NCBI GenBank assembly: GCA_007922195.1
Contig: ML681997.1
Coordinates: forward strand, 10,586,717-10,650,716
Source: Podocnemis expansa
Taxonomy: Eukaryota > Chordata > Testudines > Podocnemididae
Reading direction: 5' to 3'
DNA: 64,000 nucleotides
The position numbers were made by a program, and so were the translations under genes. The notes beneath the pieces were generated by a model. It saw only the letters and a program-made list of their open reading frames with translations. It did not search any database and was not told the origin of the DNA. Shown here one piece after another: positions 45,507 to 56,396 of this stretch (positions within the stretch are counted from its first letter, which is position 1; each line of letters opens with the position of its first letter).

Positions 45507-47547
45507 GAGGATGACCCTGCCAGCAGGTTCGAAGATTTGAGGATCTTGGGGGGCAACCACTGCACCCGTGGGGTACGGGGTGGATCTGGGGTACACTTTA
45601 TTAAAATGAGTATAGGGTAAGGTGAGCGGTGGTCAGTGTATGTCGTGTTTGTCACAGTGGTTTCTGTAAAGTGTTGGGGGGTACCTAACTTTCAGGAGTG
45701 GGGACAGGTTGGGGAACAATGGGGCTTTTCAACTAACCTACTAACACTATAGCCCTACTCACTATAACCTAAAGGCTACGTTAACACACTATAGGAAAGG
45801 GGGGGGTACAATGCACATTAGTGTGCCGCAGTGGCAGAGAAGATAAGTAACAGGAAAGCTGGGGCCTGAAGAGGAGTAAAGGCAAGTGGGGGGGGGGTGG
45901 AAAGGCAGCGGGGCGAGGAGGTGCTTGGGGGTTGGGGTAAGGGGACAGAGGCAGGAGAGGGGCTGTAGGTGTGTGGGAGTGCGGGCAATGGGGAGAAGCA
46001 GGAGGGGCTGAAAGGGGATTCAGGGGTTTGTGAGGGAGGCAGAGGAGGGCAAAATGGTAGGGAAGGCAGAAGGGGTTCAGGGGAAGCGGCTGGCGGGGAG
46101 GGCAGGAGGGGTTCGGGGAAGCGGCTGGCGGGGAAGGCAGGAGGGGTTCGGGGGAAGCGGCCGGCGGGGAAGGCAGGAGGGGTTCGGGGGAAGCGGCCGG
46201 CCGGGAAGGCAGGNNNNNNNNNNGGGAAGGCAGGAGGGGTTCGGGGGAAGCGGCCGGCCGGGAAGGCAGGAGGGGTTCGGGGGAAGCGGCGGTGGCCGCG
46301 GGAGCGGCTTGGGAGCTGCAAAGAAAGCGGGAGCGCCGCTGGAGAGCCTGGCACGCTGCAGAAAAGCGGCTGGGACCCGGGGTGCCGCGGAAAGCGGCAG
46401 AGGAGCCGCAGCAAGGGCGGGGAGCCCGCGGGAAGCCGCAGGAAAGCGGCGGCTAGGGCGGGGAGCCGGCGGGGAGCCGCAGGAGAGCAGGAGCGGCCTG
46501 GGAGCCGCAGGAACGCGGCAGATACGGGAGCGGCTCAGGAGCCGGGGGCAGGAGGTGGCAAGGGCAGCGGGGCGGGGAGAGCGGCTCGGGGGCTGGGAGC
46601 CACAGGGACAGGGACAGAAGGAAAGTTGAGGCGCACCGGGGATCCCAGAAATGAAGAGGGAGCAAGTAAAGTTAAAGAGAAAAAGGTTTATTTAAGTTGG
46701 GGAGGTTACAGAGGGGAGGGCAAAGGCGACTTAACGAAACAATTCTATAAGCTACCAACCAAAGGAAACAATCTTAACAGCTAACTTAAGACTTCTAAGG
46801 CTACCAATTAACTTTATACAATGTTGCAAAACACAATACTCTTAAAGCAAATTCAAACAACCCAGGAGGAAAAGAGATACACTGGGTGATACAAAGTAGC
46901 AAGAAGCAATTACAGACATGGGGAGCTCCTAACACAGACTGGAGCTGCAAGCAAACAGAAAGGTACACACGCAAGCCTGTAAAGCTGGGGAAAGCAGTTT
47001 TAAAGCAGCCCTAAAAAAATAGAATAACTTTTTTCTTAGAGAGAGGTTGCAGGGCAGACTCTTACCACTCCTAGTAGCAAGGGTAACAGCTTTACAGGCT
47101 GGAGGAGACTCGTAATCGGCCGGCAGTAACTGGTGGGGGTAACTCGTGGATACGCTCTAGGGGGAACTCGTGAGCGGAGGAGGCAGCTGCTGGTTGATCA
47201 GGCCAGGAGAGATGTTGAAAACCGTCCTGCCTGAGCACCCCAGAACCTCAGCTTTTAAAGACTATTTCCCGCTTTTCCCTGATTACAGGGAATGTGGGGA
47301 ACAATGGGGGTATGAGTCATGCCCTGCAGAACCTTGCAGTCAGGCAGAGCCCACCTACACCAAGCCCTGCAAAACAATGGGCCCCCAGGGTGGTAACGGC
47401 CATCCAGTTGAGTTCAAGTGGGCCATCTAGTTAAGGTGAAGGAGCCATTGTTCACTTCACACGTAATGATGGCCCGGGAGGGGCGGCCATCAAAGTAACT
47501 GCTATGAGTCACAGACAGAGGAGTTTCCTCCAGGGGTGCAGTTGACC
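45507..47547. other. 2-kb segment present only in the left LTR
   Basis: It has no clear terminal repeats or duplication: left junction CGAGATC/TTCCCC, right junction TTGA/CCAATG, against CGAGATCCCAATG in the right LTR. It may be an insertion here, or native LTR sequence deleted from the right copy. It holds the only AATAAA motifs seen in either LTR, which favours it being native. Confidence 0.5.
46084..46300 (+). repeat. 36-bp GC-rich minisatellite
   Basis: The unit AAGCGGCYGGCGGGGAAGGC followed by AGGAGGGGTTCGGGGG starts at 46084, 46119, 46155, 46191, 46248 and 46284, with a 10-N gap (46214-46223) inside. Copy number may be collapsed. The 271-codon forward frame across it is an artefact. 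Confidence 0.9.
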
Positions 47548-47822
47548 AATGTTCCTCCCCCTGGCTCTTCTGGGGTGGGGAGGCCGGTCGTCTGTCAGTC
47601 CCTTCTGCTCCCTGCAGAGGGAGGTCTGCCAAGAGTGGCAGCCGCTTCCCTCTAGGCTCCCTCCAGGACTGCCTGGTCCACCCCCTTTTATAGTCCTCCT
47701 GCTCCCTGTAACCCTCTGGTTGGTTCCGACGCTGGTCATTCTGCTGGCCCTCCTCTGGCCAGATGGGGGCGTGCAGGTGCTCAGCTATCCCTCGGTTGCT
47801 AGGTAACTGCTCCCCTCTGCTA

Positions 47823-48500
47823 CACGCCCCACCCCCAAGACCAGCTCTTGGTCCCCAGAGCTGAGGGTAGCCCCTTCTCCTATACAGGACAATGCATCGG
47901 CATTGATGTGGTATTTACCTGCATGGTGCTGTACGATGTAATTATACGGTTGGAGGGCCAGATACCACCGTAAGAGGCGGGGGTTAGTGTCCTTCATCTG
48001 TTGGAGCCACCGGAGGGCGGCATGGTCTGTGATGATGGTGACGGTGTTCCCCAAGAGGTAGTATTGCAGGGCTTCTACTGCCCATTTCACTGCCAACTCC
48101 TGCTTCTCCGTGGTGGCGTACTTCTGTTCCCGGGGGAAGAGCTTACAGCTGATATACAGGATGGGGTGTTCCTCCCCATCTATCTCTTGGGCCAAGACAG
48201 CCCCAAGGCCCACCGTTGAGGCATCCGTTTGTAATATAAACGGGCGTTGGAAGTCAGGGTTGTACAACACTGGCTCTGAACACAGGGCCCTCTTGAGTGC
48301 CCAGAAAGCCCTTTTGCAAGCGGGGTCCCAGCGTACTCGCAGTGGCTATGACTTCTGCAGGTCTGTTAAGGGGGCTGCCAGGGTTGCAAAGTCGGGGACA
48401 AACCGGCGGTAGTATCCGGCCAGCCCTAGGAACTGCTGAACCTGTCTTTTGGTTGCTGGTTGGGGGTATTCCCGTACAGCCTGGACCTTGTCTACTAGGG
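47823..48500 (-). pseudogene. Gmr1-type RNase H
   Basis: This lies downstream of the reverse transcriptase. The frame 48270-47823 carries the RNase H acidic set: LQTDAS, the Glu in TTEKQELAVKW, the Asp in TDHAALRWL and the Asp in NADALS, in the order expected for degrading the RNA strand of hybrids. Just upstream (48500-48280), the connection region has FLGLAGYYRRF-type sequence with an in-frame stop. It ends at the 3' LTR, as it should when integrase lies upstream. Confidence 0.85.
47825..47840 (-). promoter_or_regulatory. Polypurine tract
   Basis: The minus strand reads CTTGGGGGTGGGGCG directly before the 3' LTR start TGTAGCAG. This is the expected site for priming plus-strand synthesis, though the tract contains a T and two C residues. 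Confidence 0.6.
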
Positions 48501-49143
48501 GCCGCACTCAGCCCCGACCGATTGTGTAGCCGAGGTACGTTGTTTCTTGCCAGCCCACTCGGCATTTCTTTGGGTTCACCGTTAGTCCAGCCTCCCTAAG
48601 TGTGTGCAGGACGGCCACTACTTGGGGCAGATTGTCTTCCCAGATTCGACTATGGATTACCACATTGTCGAGGTAAGTGGTGGCGTATGCTTGATGGGGT
48701 TGGAGGAGATGGTCCATCAGTCTCTGGAAGGTGGTGGGTGCCCCGTGGAGACCGAAGGGCATCCGGACAAATTGGTACAGGCCATGGGGTGTGGCGAAGG
48801 TGGTCTTCTCCCTGGCGGTGGGCTCCAGCGGGATCTGCCAATAGCCTTTCGACAGGTCCAAGGTGGTGAAATAATGCGCTTCCCCGAGGCGTTCCAGGAG
48901 CTTATTGATCCACGGCATTGGATGGGCATGGAACTTTGAAATAGCATTCACCTCCTGAAAGTCGATGCAGAAGCGCGTTGAACCATCAGGTTTCGGAACG
49001 AGCACAATGGGGCTGCACCACTCACTGCTCGAAGGTTCGATCACCCCCAGGTGCAACATGTCTTCGACTTCTCGCTCCACCGTAGGCCATAAGCTCTGGG
49101 GAATCAGCTGGGTTCCTGTATGAACAATTGTTCCTGGCGGCAT
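48501..49143 (-). pseudogene. Gmr1-type reverse transcriptase
   Basis: The 211-codon frame has the RT order: GVIEPSSSEWCSPIVLVPK, then TRFCIDFQEVN, LDLSKGYWQIPL with the first catalytic Asp, and FGLHGAPTTFQRLMD. The YLDD active site reads YLDN: the Asn codon is at 48666-48664, one transition from GAT. The frame stops at 48508 where CGA became TGA. It copied element RNA into DNA in live copies. Integrase lies upstream and RNase H downstream. Confidence 0.9.
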
Positions 49144-49230
49144 CTGGATGTTATGCTGGGTTCAGTTAGTTTGTCCCGGCATTGCCGTAAATGTGCTCGC
49201 AAAGGCTTCGAGTAACCATTGAGCCTGTTC

Positions 49231-50545
49231 TCATTGCCGGGTTGTGAGTTCTGCCCCGAGGTGGGGGCTTCCTTTGTCCTCTGGGCGTGGGACCTGGGGC
49301 CCCAGTTCCGGATCGGGAGGGTAGGGTGCAATAGATAGGTGTTCCTGCTCTCTCCAGGGCTTGAGCAGGTTAAGGTAAAAGACCTGCTTCTTCCAACGAT
49401 GGTCAGGTTGTTGGATTTCATAGTTGACCGGCCCCACCTGCTGGATCACTTCATAGGGGCCGTGCCAACAGGCCAGCAGCTTGGACTCCGTAAAGGGCAA
49501 TAATACTAAGACCTGGTCTCCTGGGGTGAAGCTCCGAAGTTGGGTGTTTCTATTATACGCCTGGGCTTGCTCTTGCTGGGCCTTCTGAAAGTTCTGGTGG
49601 GCTAACTGCCTGACCTGCTGCAGACTTTCCCTCAGTTTGGTTACATATTGTAAAAGACCTTGCGAGGGTGAGGGGGTTTGGTCCCACGTTTCTCGGACCA
49701 GGTCCAGAATTCCCCAAGGCTGCCTGCCGTAGAGGAGCTCGAACAGAGAAAAGTGTGTGGAAGACTGTGGAACCTCCTGTATGGACATTAGAAGAGGCGG
49801 GATGAGTTGGTCCCACCGCCGTAATTCTGCAGGGGGGAACCTCCTCAGCATCCCTTTTAGTGTTCGGTTAAAGTGTTCTACCAAACCATCCGTTTGAGGG
49901 TGGTAGACCGAAGTCCAAATCTTCCAGATCCCCAAGATGTCACACACCTCCCAGAGCAGTCTTGATGTAAAATTGGTGCCTTGATCAGTTAAAAGCTCTT
50001 GCGGTAGGCCTACTCGGGCAAAAATCTTTATCAGCTCCCCTGCGATCATGCGGGCTGAGGTATTGTGGAGGGGTATCACCTCGGGAAAGCGAGTTGCATA
50101 ATCTACTAGCACCAATAGGTAGCAATGGCCGGAGGTGCTGGGAGGCAGCGGTCCTGCCAAATCCACAGCGACCCGCTCAAAAAGTTTTTTGCACTAGTGG
50201 GAGCGGGACAAGGGGGGTCCGCGGCACCCCAACGGGGTTAGTCTTCTGGCAATCTGGGCAGGGAGTACAATACTTGCACACATCCTCATGAATGCCCGGC
50301 CAATAGAACCGAGCAATAACCCAGGCGAGGGTCTTGTCCTTGCCTAAATGGCCCGCCCTGGCGATGTCATAGGCCAGATGCAGCATGGTCCTCCGGTGTA
50401 CTTTGGGGACCAGCAACTGTGCATGCTTTTGCTTGGTTTGTGTGTCTAGGTCGACTCTATAGAGGCGGTCCCACCAGAGCTTGAACCGGGACCACGTCAG
50501 GCTTCCTTGGGGGTTAGTTAGGACCCCATCCATGGCGGTCACCTG
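49231..50545 (-). pseudogene. Gmr1-type integrase, upstream of reverse transcriptase
   Basis: The first frame (50542-50177) has the HHCC zinc module: HLAYDIARAGHLGKDKT ... FYWPGI ... YCTPCPDCQ. One frameshift later, the 311-codon frame (50166-49231) has the catalytic core: Asp in MDLAGPLPPS, Asp in LTDQGTNF and Glu in LVEHFNRTL, with 35 residues between the last two (DD35E). The C-terminal WHGPYEVIQQVGPVNYEI is a GPY/F-type domain. It inserted element DNA into chromosomes. Only the frameshift and terminal stop break it. Confidence 0.9.
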
Positions 50546-50559
50546 CTCATAGGCCCATC

Positions 50560-51110
50560 ATAGGGTCTCATCTTCCCATTGGTCATGACAAAGGTCAGTG
50601 TTGGGGTTACCCAGGGGGTCGGGAGGGTCTGCAAGAACAGTGGCCTCTCTCCCTGGTTCCCCCCGTGAGGTTGGAGGGTAGTCTGGTGAGCGCGGCAGAT
50701 CCGGCTTCTCCAATTCTCCCAATGCTTCCCCAGGCTCCCCCGGGCATGCAGTCTTCTGAAGGAGGAGCCCAAACTCCGGCCAGTCTCTCCCGAGGATCAC
50801 AGGGTAGGGTAGGCGATCAGCTAGCCCCACGCTCAGGCAATACGCCTTTCCTTCAATCGTCAGTAGGACCGGCATCGTGGGATAGGCCCTCAAGTCCCCA
50901 TGAATACATCATAACTTGACTTGTCCACTGCTGCCTGCAGTATCAGGCACCAGTCCTCTTCTAATCAGGGTTTGGCCACATCCAGAGTCCAGCAGGGCCT
51001 CCACCTCCTGGCCCGCAAGGTCTGCCCTCACTGTTAGTTTGGGCCCCTCTCCGGCCCGGGCCCGGGCCCGACCCTCGCCCACATACACACTTCCAAAGAG
51101 GGACTCACCA
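50560..51110 (-). pseudogene. Gmr1-type aspartic protease
   Basis: The frame ending at 50909 holds EALLDSGCGQTLIRRG, the DSG active-site loop (T to S variant). The next frame (50893-50558) holds LPYPVILGRDWPEF, the ILGRD segment near the C-terminus of retropepsins. The two are in different frames, so the gene is broken. It sits between the CCHC knuckle and integrase. Confidence 0.8.
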
Positions 51111-52056
51111 CCCGGGCATTGCCGCTGGAGGTGCCCATACTGGCCACAACTAAAACAGGGTCCCACACAATTTGGCTCTGCCGGTCAAGAGGTCGAGGCT
51201 GTATCCCGGGGACTTCTCAGCTGCGTGGATGGGTTCCCCCTGGGGCGTTCGGATTCCACCCTTGCAGCTTGTAGTCCTGAGCCCTGGGCCCGCTCTCTCA
51301 GGGGTTCTGCCCCCTGCAGCCCGGCTTGGTTCGGGTGGGTACCAGTCGGCGGGGCGGGTCCGTCCACAGCCATAAAGACCTCCATTTGCCTTATGGCCTG
51401 GTCGCGGGTGGTGGGCTGGTGTCTCCTCACCCAGGCCCGCCCCTGCGAGGGAAGGGCATGCAGGAACGGTTTGAGGGCCACTCGTTCCACTATCTCCGTA
51501 CTCGACTGGCTCTCTGGTCTTAGCCAACGGGTGGCCGCTTCCTTCAACTGTTGTGCGAAGGCCCGTGGCTGGGTGTCTGATTTGTATGCTGCATCCCGCA
51601 GCCAGCATCAAAACGTTTCGGGACTCACGCTGAGTGCGTCAAAGACGGCCGCCTTTACATTGTCATAGTCCCAGGCCTCTTCTTCTGGTGAGCCCCGATA
51701 GGCAATCTGGGCCACGCCCATCAGATGGGGGCCAGTATCATGGCCCACTGGTCCCATGGCCAGTTTGCCATTATGGCCACCCTTTCAAAGGTGGTGAGGA
51801 AAGCCTCTGGGTCATCGCCCGGGCCCATCTTGGTCAAGTGAAACAGGGCCGCCGGAGACCCAGGCCCGGAGGTTGCTGGGCCAGCCGATGGTGCTGGGGC
51901 AGGTTGTGGGCTCCTCAATTCTCTCAGCAGCTCTCACTGTTGCTCCACCTGCTGTGCGCCCATCTCCTTAATCATCTGCTGCTGTTGCACCCCTAGGTCT
52001 ACCAGCAGCTCCCGCTGTGTCTTAGCCCACCATGTCATGAATTTTTCAGGATCCAT
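51110..52056 (-). pseudogene. Gag with SCAN-like capsid and CCHC zinc knuckle
   Basis: The start is placed at the ATG at 52056 (MDPEKF), about 40 bases after the primer site. The frame has a stop after about 40 codons and several more downstream. [20 protein letters not shown] and WPWDQWAM mark the N-terminal capsid. The 51547-51185 frame has TRWLRPESQSSTEIVERV, then FLHALPSQGRAWVRRHQP, which resembles the SCAN dimerisation domain (WLRPE, ILE.LVLEQFL..LP) of vertebrate zinc-finger proteins. SCAN is known to derive from Gmr1-type gag. A CCHC knuckle CFSCGQYGHLQRQC lies at about 51160-51120. Confidence 0.82.
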
Positions 52057-52095
52057 CCCTCTCTATGTTCCCCTTACATCAGGGGCGGGATCGGG

Positions 52096-52113
52096 ATCCC
52101 ACCTTCGTTGCCA
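52096..52113 (-). promoter_or_regulatory. Primer binding site candidate
   Basis: Two bases inside the 5' LTR end (...CCACA CT), the minus strand reads TGGCAACGAAGGTGGGAT. The TGG start and position fit a tRNA primer site. By my reading it is closest to the 3' end of a serine tRNA, with about three transitions. This needs a tRNA search. Confidence 0.55.
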
Positions 52114-52328
52114 AGTGTGGTCGAGTCCTCCCCTCATCAGGGGCGAGGTAAGCAAACAGGTGGGTAGTTCAGGCCTTCAGCCCCAGCAGGGGCAAGGCAA
52201 ACCAGCAGGTAGCTTGGCTGGTAGCAGGGAAGGGAAGGGGAACGCAGGCCCGCCCGCTCCACTGCGTTCCAGCCCAGGGCCCTAGCAGTGGCCAAGCGGA
52301 GGGCCACTGCGTCAGCGGGGCTCCCGCC

Positions 52329-54739
52329 TGTGAGAGGTGGATTTTTCCACCCCTCTTTGTGTTTTCTTTTGCTGTGGCCAAATTTCAGCTTGTCTTATGG
52401 AATGTGTCAATTTTAAAAGGGATAGCCGTGTTAGTCTAGTCCAGTGGAAAAACAACAAGGAGTTGTGTGGCACTTTAAGACTAACAGATTTATTTTTTGC
52501 ATGAGCTTTCGTGGGAGAAGATCCCACTTCCTCAGATGCTTCGAAGATGGGTGAACTTACAGAAAGGAATGAAACTAACTGCAAGGGGGTGTAAAACATA
52601 GGATCAGGTCATAAAGTAACAGCAAATCAGAGCAGTTTACAGGCTCAAACCATGGGAAGCCTGAAGTCAGATTATCCTTTGTAATGGGAAAAGAATCCAT
52701 AGTCTCGATTGAGTCCTGCTTTCACAGAATTTAGCTTGCATATTAATTCGAGTTCAGCTGTCTCTCTTTGAAGTCTTGATGTCCCAGGTACAGCTCTAAG
52801 GACAGTCGTTAACAAATCCATCATCGAGTGATTAGGAAGATGGAAGTGCTCAGCAACTGGTTTCTCTGTTCTTTGATTTCTGATATCAGCTCTGTGCTCA
52901 TTCAGTCTCTTATGGAGCGATCATCCTGTTTGTCCAATATATAAGGTGTTGGGGCATTTCTTGCACATGATGGCATAGACCACATTAGTAGATGAGCAAG
53001 TAAATGAGCCTTTGATGGAGTAGCAGGCTTGATTAGGACCTATGATGGTGTCTGTTGTGTAGATATGTGGGCAGACTTAGCAGTGTGGTTTTTTGCAAGG
53101 GTGTGTGCCTGCTTCAATGTTTCTGTTGTTAGATCTGTAGTTGCTGGTGAGTATGTGGCCTGTTAGGCCTCTACAATTAGATGATGTTATCTCTTGACAG
53201 CAGGGAGTAATGGCCTTCAAGAAGAGTTATTGTCAGTATCCAAGCAGAGTGGGACCAGACCTGAAGAAAGTGATAAAATAAACTATACCTTACAGCTGTA
53301 AAACTTGAGTTACAGCTGCAAAACTTATGAGTTACAGTTGAAAGACTTATGAATTCCTCTACTGACCAGACCAGTGCAAGTAAGTTTCTATGACAACAAG
53401 TGATATGCTAATTTTTGGGGCTCCAAGACATAAAGCTGGTGTTCTGGTCTAGGCATGTTGGAGAAGCGATAGGCCAGCAGCCTGTCGTATTGCCAGGGGA
53501 TTTGGCCACCCCCAACGCATCTCCCCACTCTTCACAAGGAAGAGTGTTAAACCCCTTGACTGATCACCAAGGGAGTCTGCAGTTTTTTTTTCTTTTGGCA
53601 GATCTTTTTCTTTTTCTTTTTGAATTCTTTTATTAAGTCTTTAATTTTCACCTGTTCACCCTGGAATGGGAGGTGGGCTGTAGCCCTCAGGCATTCCAAA
53701 GGGGGTGGCAGGGGGTGTTCAACCGCTGCAGCTGGTCACGGTGGGCTCTGGATTTGAGGGTTGCAGGCAAGAGCTACGAGGCTGCCTGTTGGTCGAGCCG
53801 TTTTAACACAGGGCTGTTTTATCACGTCTTGCTATCTTTCTCTTAAAGAAACAGGTCTGCTGTCTGTCACTCCGGAGATAACATCCAAATGTGGAAATAT
53901 AATCTGGTCAAATTTGGGATTTAAATTGAGAAATGCTTTTTGGGGATGTGTAGGTGTATTATTACTGCTCTGAACCTATTAACCTCACAGATCAGAATCA
54001 AGCTGGTGTTCCACAATCAAATTGGGAAACAGCAGTGTGAAAGAGTGTGATGAAAGAATAAATCCACTTGTGTTCCCCGCCAGGTACCCCAGCTGATCCT
54101 TGTAACCCCTAGCTGCAAACAGCCCATGGCTAGCCTCACTGGGCAGTGATCCATGGTGTCTGGAGAGCCAGGGGGAGAAGCAAGGTGTTCGTGCCGTCCT
54201 GGGCTGTGTATGATGTTTTAGTGTAATGTTTCAGTGTGTGTATGTGGTAAATAGCAAAGCTCTTTTGCTTACAAATTGTGTGCTCTCTCTCTCTGTCTCT
54301 CATAAACCCCACTCTGTTAAATTATATTAATCAGGATTGGAACTGGGGGGTTTAATTCAGGGTTAGGCACAAAAATGAAGATAAATGTTATAGTAATATT
54401 TGTGCTCTATCTTCTGTTTATTGGGCAATTAATTTGTACTTAGAAAATCTTTAAGAAATAGAGTTCTAAAACCGCAGTTTGTATGAGTTTTAATAAGTGT
54501 AATTTAATTGGAATTGCAAGTTTTAATTTTTGTAATAGGCATATTAGTAATTAGATAATATTAACCTCTTATTTAATCTTTTTTTCCTCTTCTTTCTTTT
54601 TTGTAATTTTATTTATCTCAATAAAAGTCACATAGAAAGTAGTTAACCCAAAAAATTGTGGTTTGATCTCTTGCCTCTCAATTGGAACTCCTTCTTGCAG
54701 TGTGGGGATCATGTCCCCTGCACCCACTCCCCCACAACA
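52329..54739 (+). mobile_element. Solo LTR, copy B, inserted in the 5' LTR
   Basis: It starts TGTGAGAGGTGG and ends CCCCCACAACA. Flanks CCGCC (52324-52328) and CCACC (54740-54744) are a 5-bp duplication with one CpG-type change. An AATAAA signal lies at 54620-54625. Excluding the PLE at 52407-53155 it is about 1.66 kb. The terminal TG...CA, 5-bp duplication and lack of internal genes suggest a solo LTR left by recombination. It is the same family, in opposite orientation, as 18033-19110. Confidence 0.75.
52407..53155 (-). mobile_element. Penelope-like element nested in solo LTR
   Basis: A reverse copy: tail at left (GGGATAGCCGTGTTAGTCTA), endonuclease frame at about 52680-53120. The minus frame reads the CPHI linker, CSSTNVVYAIMCKKCP, LYIGQTG, a stop (TGA from CGA), SLHKRLNEHRADIRN and so on. 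It keeps both Cys residues before LYIG. 5' truncated, no reverse transcriptase. Confidence 0.82.
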
Positions 54740-55334
54740 CCACCGAAACGCACTGACTCATGGTTGCCCCGGGCTACTTCCTTCCCTTTCCCTGATGAGG
54801 CCTGGGGTACGCCATCCTCGCGGTCCTCTGGGTAGAATCCCCAGGGCATCCCCGTCAGGCCTTCACTGTCCTCGGACAGCAAGGCAGGGAACTTGGCCTC
54901 CTCGGCCAACGGCAGCTCCTCCAGGTCGCATGAGTCCAGAAGAGCTGGTTCACTGTCCTCCCCAGCAGAGGGGAGCTCATCCAGGTCCTCCCCAGCATCT
55001 GGCTGGTCTCCAGGGCCCAGGCTCTCAGCAGAGGGAAGCTTATCGAGATCCCAATGTTCTTCCCCCTGGCTCTTCTGGGGCGGGAAGGCTGGTCATCTGT
55101 CAGTCCCTTCTGCTCCCTGGGGAGGGAGGTCTGCCAAGAGTGGCAGCTGCTTCCCTCTAGGCTCCCTCCAGGACTGCCTGGTCCGCCCCCTTTTATAGTC
55201 CTCCTGCTCCCTGTAACCCTCTGGTTGGTTCCGGCGCTGGTCATTCTGCCGGCCCTCCTCTGGCCAGATGAGGGCATGTGGGCGCTCAGCTATCCCTCGG
55301 TTGCGAGGTAACTGCTCCCCTCTGCTACAGTGTG

Positions 55335-56280
55335 ATTCACTCTTGAGCCAAAATGGTCAGCCCAGTCCACTGTTCATGTGTGCAGGCCTCAGTGGGGTTT
55401 AGAACCTGCTTTGTGTTTGTCTGCATCTATTCAAGCCATGTGAGAGACACATTTTGGGGACAGGACATAGCAGAGTTTCACATCTGGACATACATATGAC
55501 ATTGCAGGAAACATGCCGTCATAACAATAATGTTCAGTGCATTGTGTGCATTCCAAAAATGCCTTACACGATACACATTGCATCAGACAACACTGTTATA
55601 TTGCAAGAGTGGAGAGTCTATCAGTTAAACAAAGACAGAGTTCTGTGGCACTTTTAAAGACTAACAGAATAATAGAAATTGGGGTGTGTTCTTACCTAAT
55701 AGTATATAACCTTTAAATTAATATGTGAAACCTACAACCCCTGTGCCAAAGGTTTGTTTTTCAAAATGGCAAAGTCTCTATAGTTGTGTGCTCACCAATG
55801 CCATTTTTCTTTCCACATTCAGTAACTGCAGTTGTGTACACAGCTTGGGTATTTTTGTGAACAAAAGAAGATTAGCTCATTTGTGCATGCAAGTGTTCAA
55901 ATTTTAAAGGCAGTAGCAGTAGTTACTCATCAGCATATCATGCCTCAACAGGGCTGGTCCTTCCATAGAGGAGACCTAGGCTGGGGATCAGCAATGCAGG
56001 CTCACTGAGCACCCACTTCTGGCTCCCTGGAAGTCTCTTCACCCTCTCAGGTCACCCCCTCTCCCAGCACAACCACATGAGTTGGAGCCAGCCCAGTGGG
56101 TGTGCCGAGGCTCCCTAGCGCTGGGCGGAGGGGTACGTATAAAGATGAAGGTCAGAGAGAATAGCTTTGTCTGGCGTATGGGATGGCAGAGTTCCTGCTG
56201 CCAAATGGTGCGTAACCATTGCGTTAGGGAATACACATGTTAAGTATACTTGCAAGTTTGTAAGTTGTACTTTTCATTGT
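55335..56280. other. No gene recognised; small Penelope fragment at 55627-55672
   Basis: AGTTCTGTGGCACTTTTAAA followed by GACTAACAGAA is a reverse PLE scrap. The rest is unassigned. Confidence 0.45.
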
Positions 56281-56284
56281 GCTT

Positions 56285-56396
56285 CTTTGCAATAAAACAA
56301 TGAGAGTCCTGTAGCACCTTATAGACCAATAGATTTCTTTGGGCATAAGCTTTCGTGGGCTCCAACCCACTTCATCAGATGCAAGTGCCATTGTTC
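56285..56396 (-). mobile_element. Penelope-like second-subfamily tail
   Basis: ATGAGAGTCCTGTAGCACCT, ATAGATTTCTTTGGGCATAA, GCTTTCGTGGGCTCCAACCC, then CTTCATCAGATGC. Confidence 0.8.

Larger units (their letters stand above)
44930..47824 (-). repeat. 3' LTR of Gmr1-type element (long form)
   Basis: In element orientation it starts TGTAGCAGAGG (47824) and ends CTCGACCACA (44930). A TATAAAA box lies at 47693-47687. It matches the right LTR over 44930-45506 and 47548-47824, but has an extra 2,041 bp between them (45507-47547). A ~50-bp tandem duplication (CAGGTAGGTAGTTCAGGCC) is private to this copy. The extra part contains AATAAA on the minus strand near 46690 and 45600 and a 36-bp minisatellite. 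Confidence 0.85.
52116..55329 (-). repeat. 5' LTR of Gmr1-type element, split by a solo LTR
   Basis: It starts TGTAGCAGAGG (55329) and ends CTCGACCACA (52116), with a TATAAAA box at 55197-55191. Removing the insertion at 52329-54739 and one 5-bp duplication leaves about 798 bp, matching the flanks of the left LTR. TGA codons here correspond to CGA in the left copy, as expected from CpG decay. Confidence 0.88.
44925..55334 (-). mobile_element. Gmr1-type Ty3/gypsy LTR retrotransposon (whole element)
   Basis: The element spans 44930-55329 and is flanked by a perfect 5-bp duplication GTGTG (44925-44929, 55330-55334). On the minus strand the order is 5' LTR, primer site, gag with SCAN-like capsid and CCHC knuckle, protease, integrase, reverse transcriptase, RNase H, 3' LTR. 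Integrase before reverse transcriptase is the Ty1/copia-like order reported for Gmr1-type Ty3/gypsy elements, not the usual gypsy order. Frameshifts and stops in gag and pol mark it as inactive. About 4.4 kb of its length is insertions or a length difference in the LTRs. Confidence 0.88.

Noticed and set aside
45969..46784. 271-codon Gly/Arg-rich plus-strand frame
   Set aside because: Created by the 36-bp minisatellite and a gap; no start context or domain.
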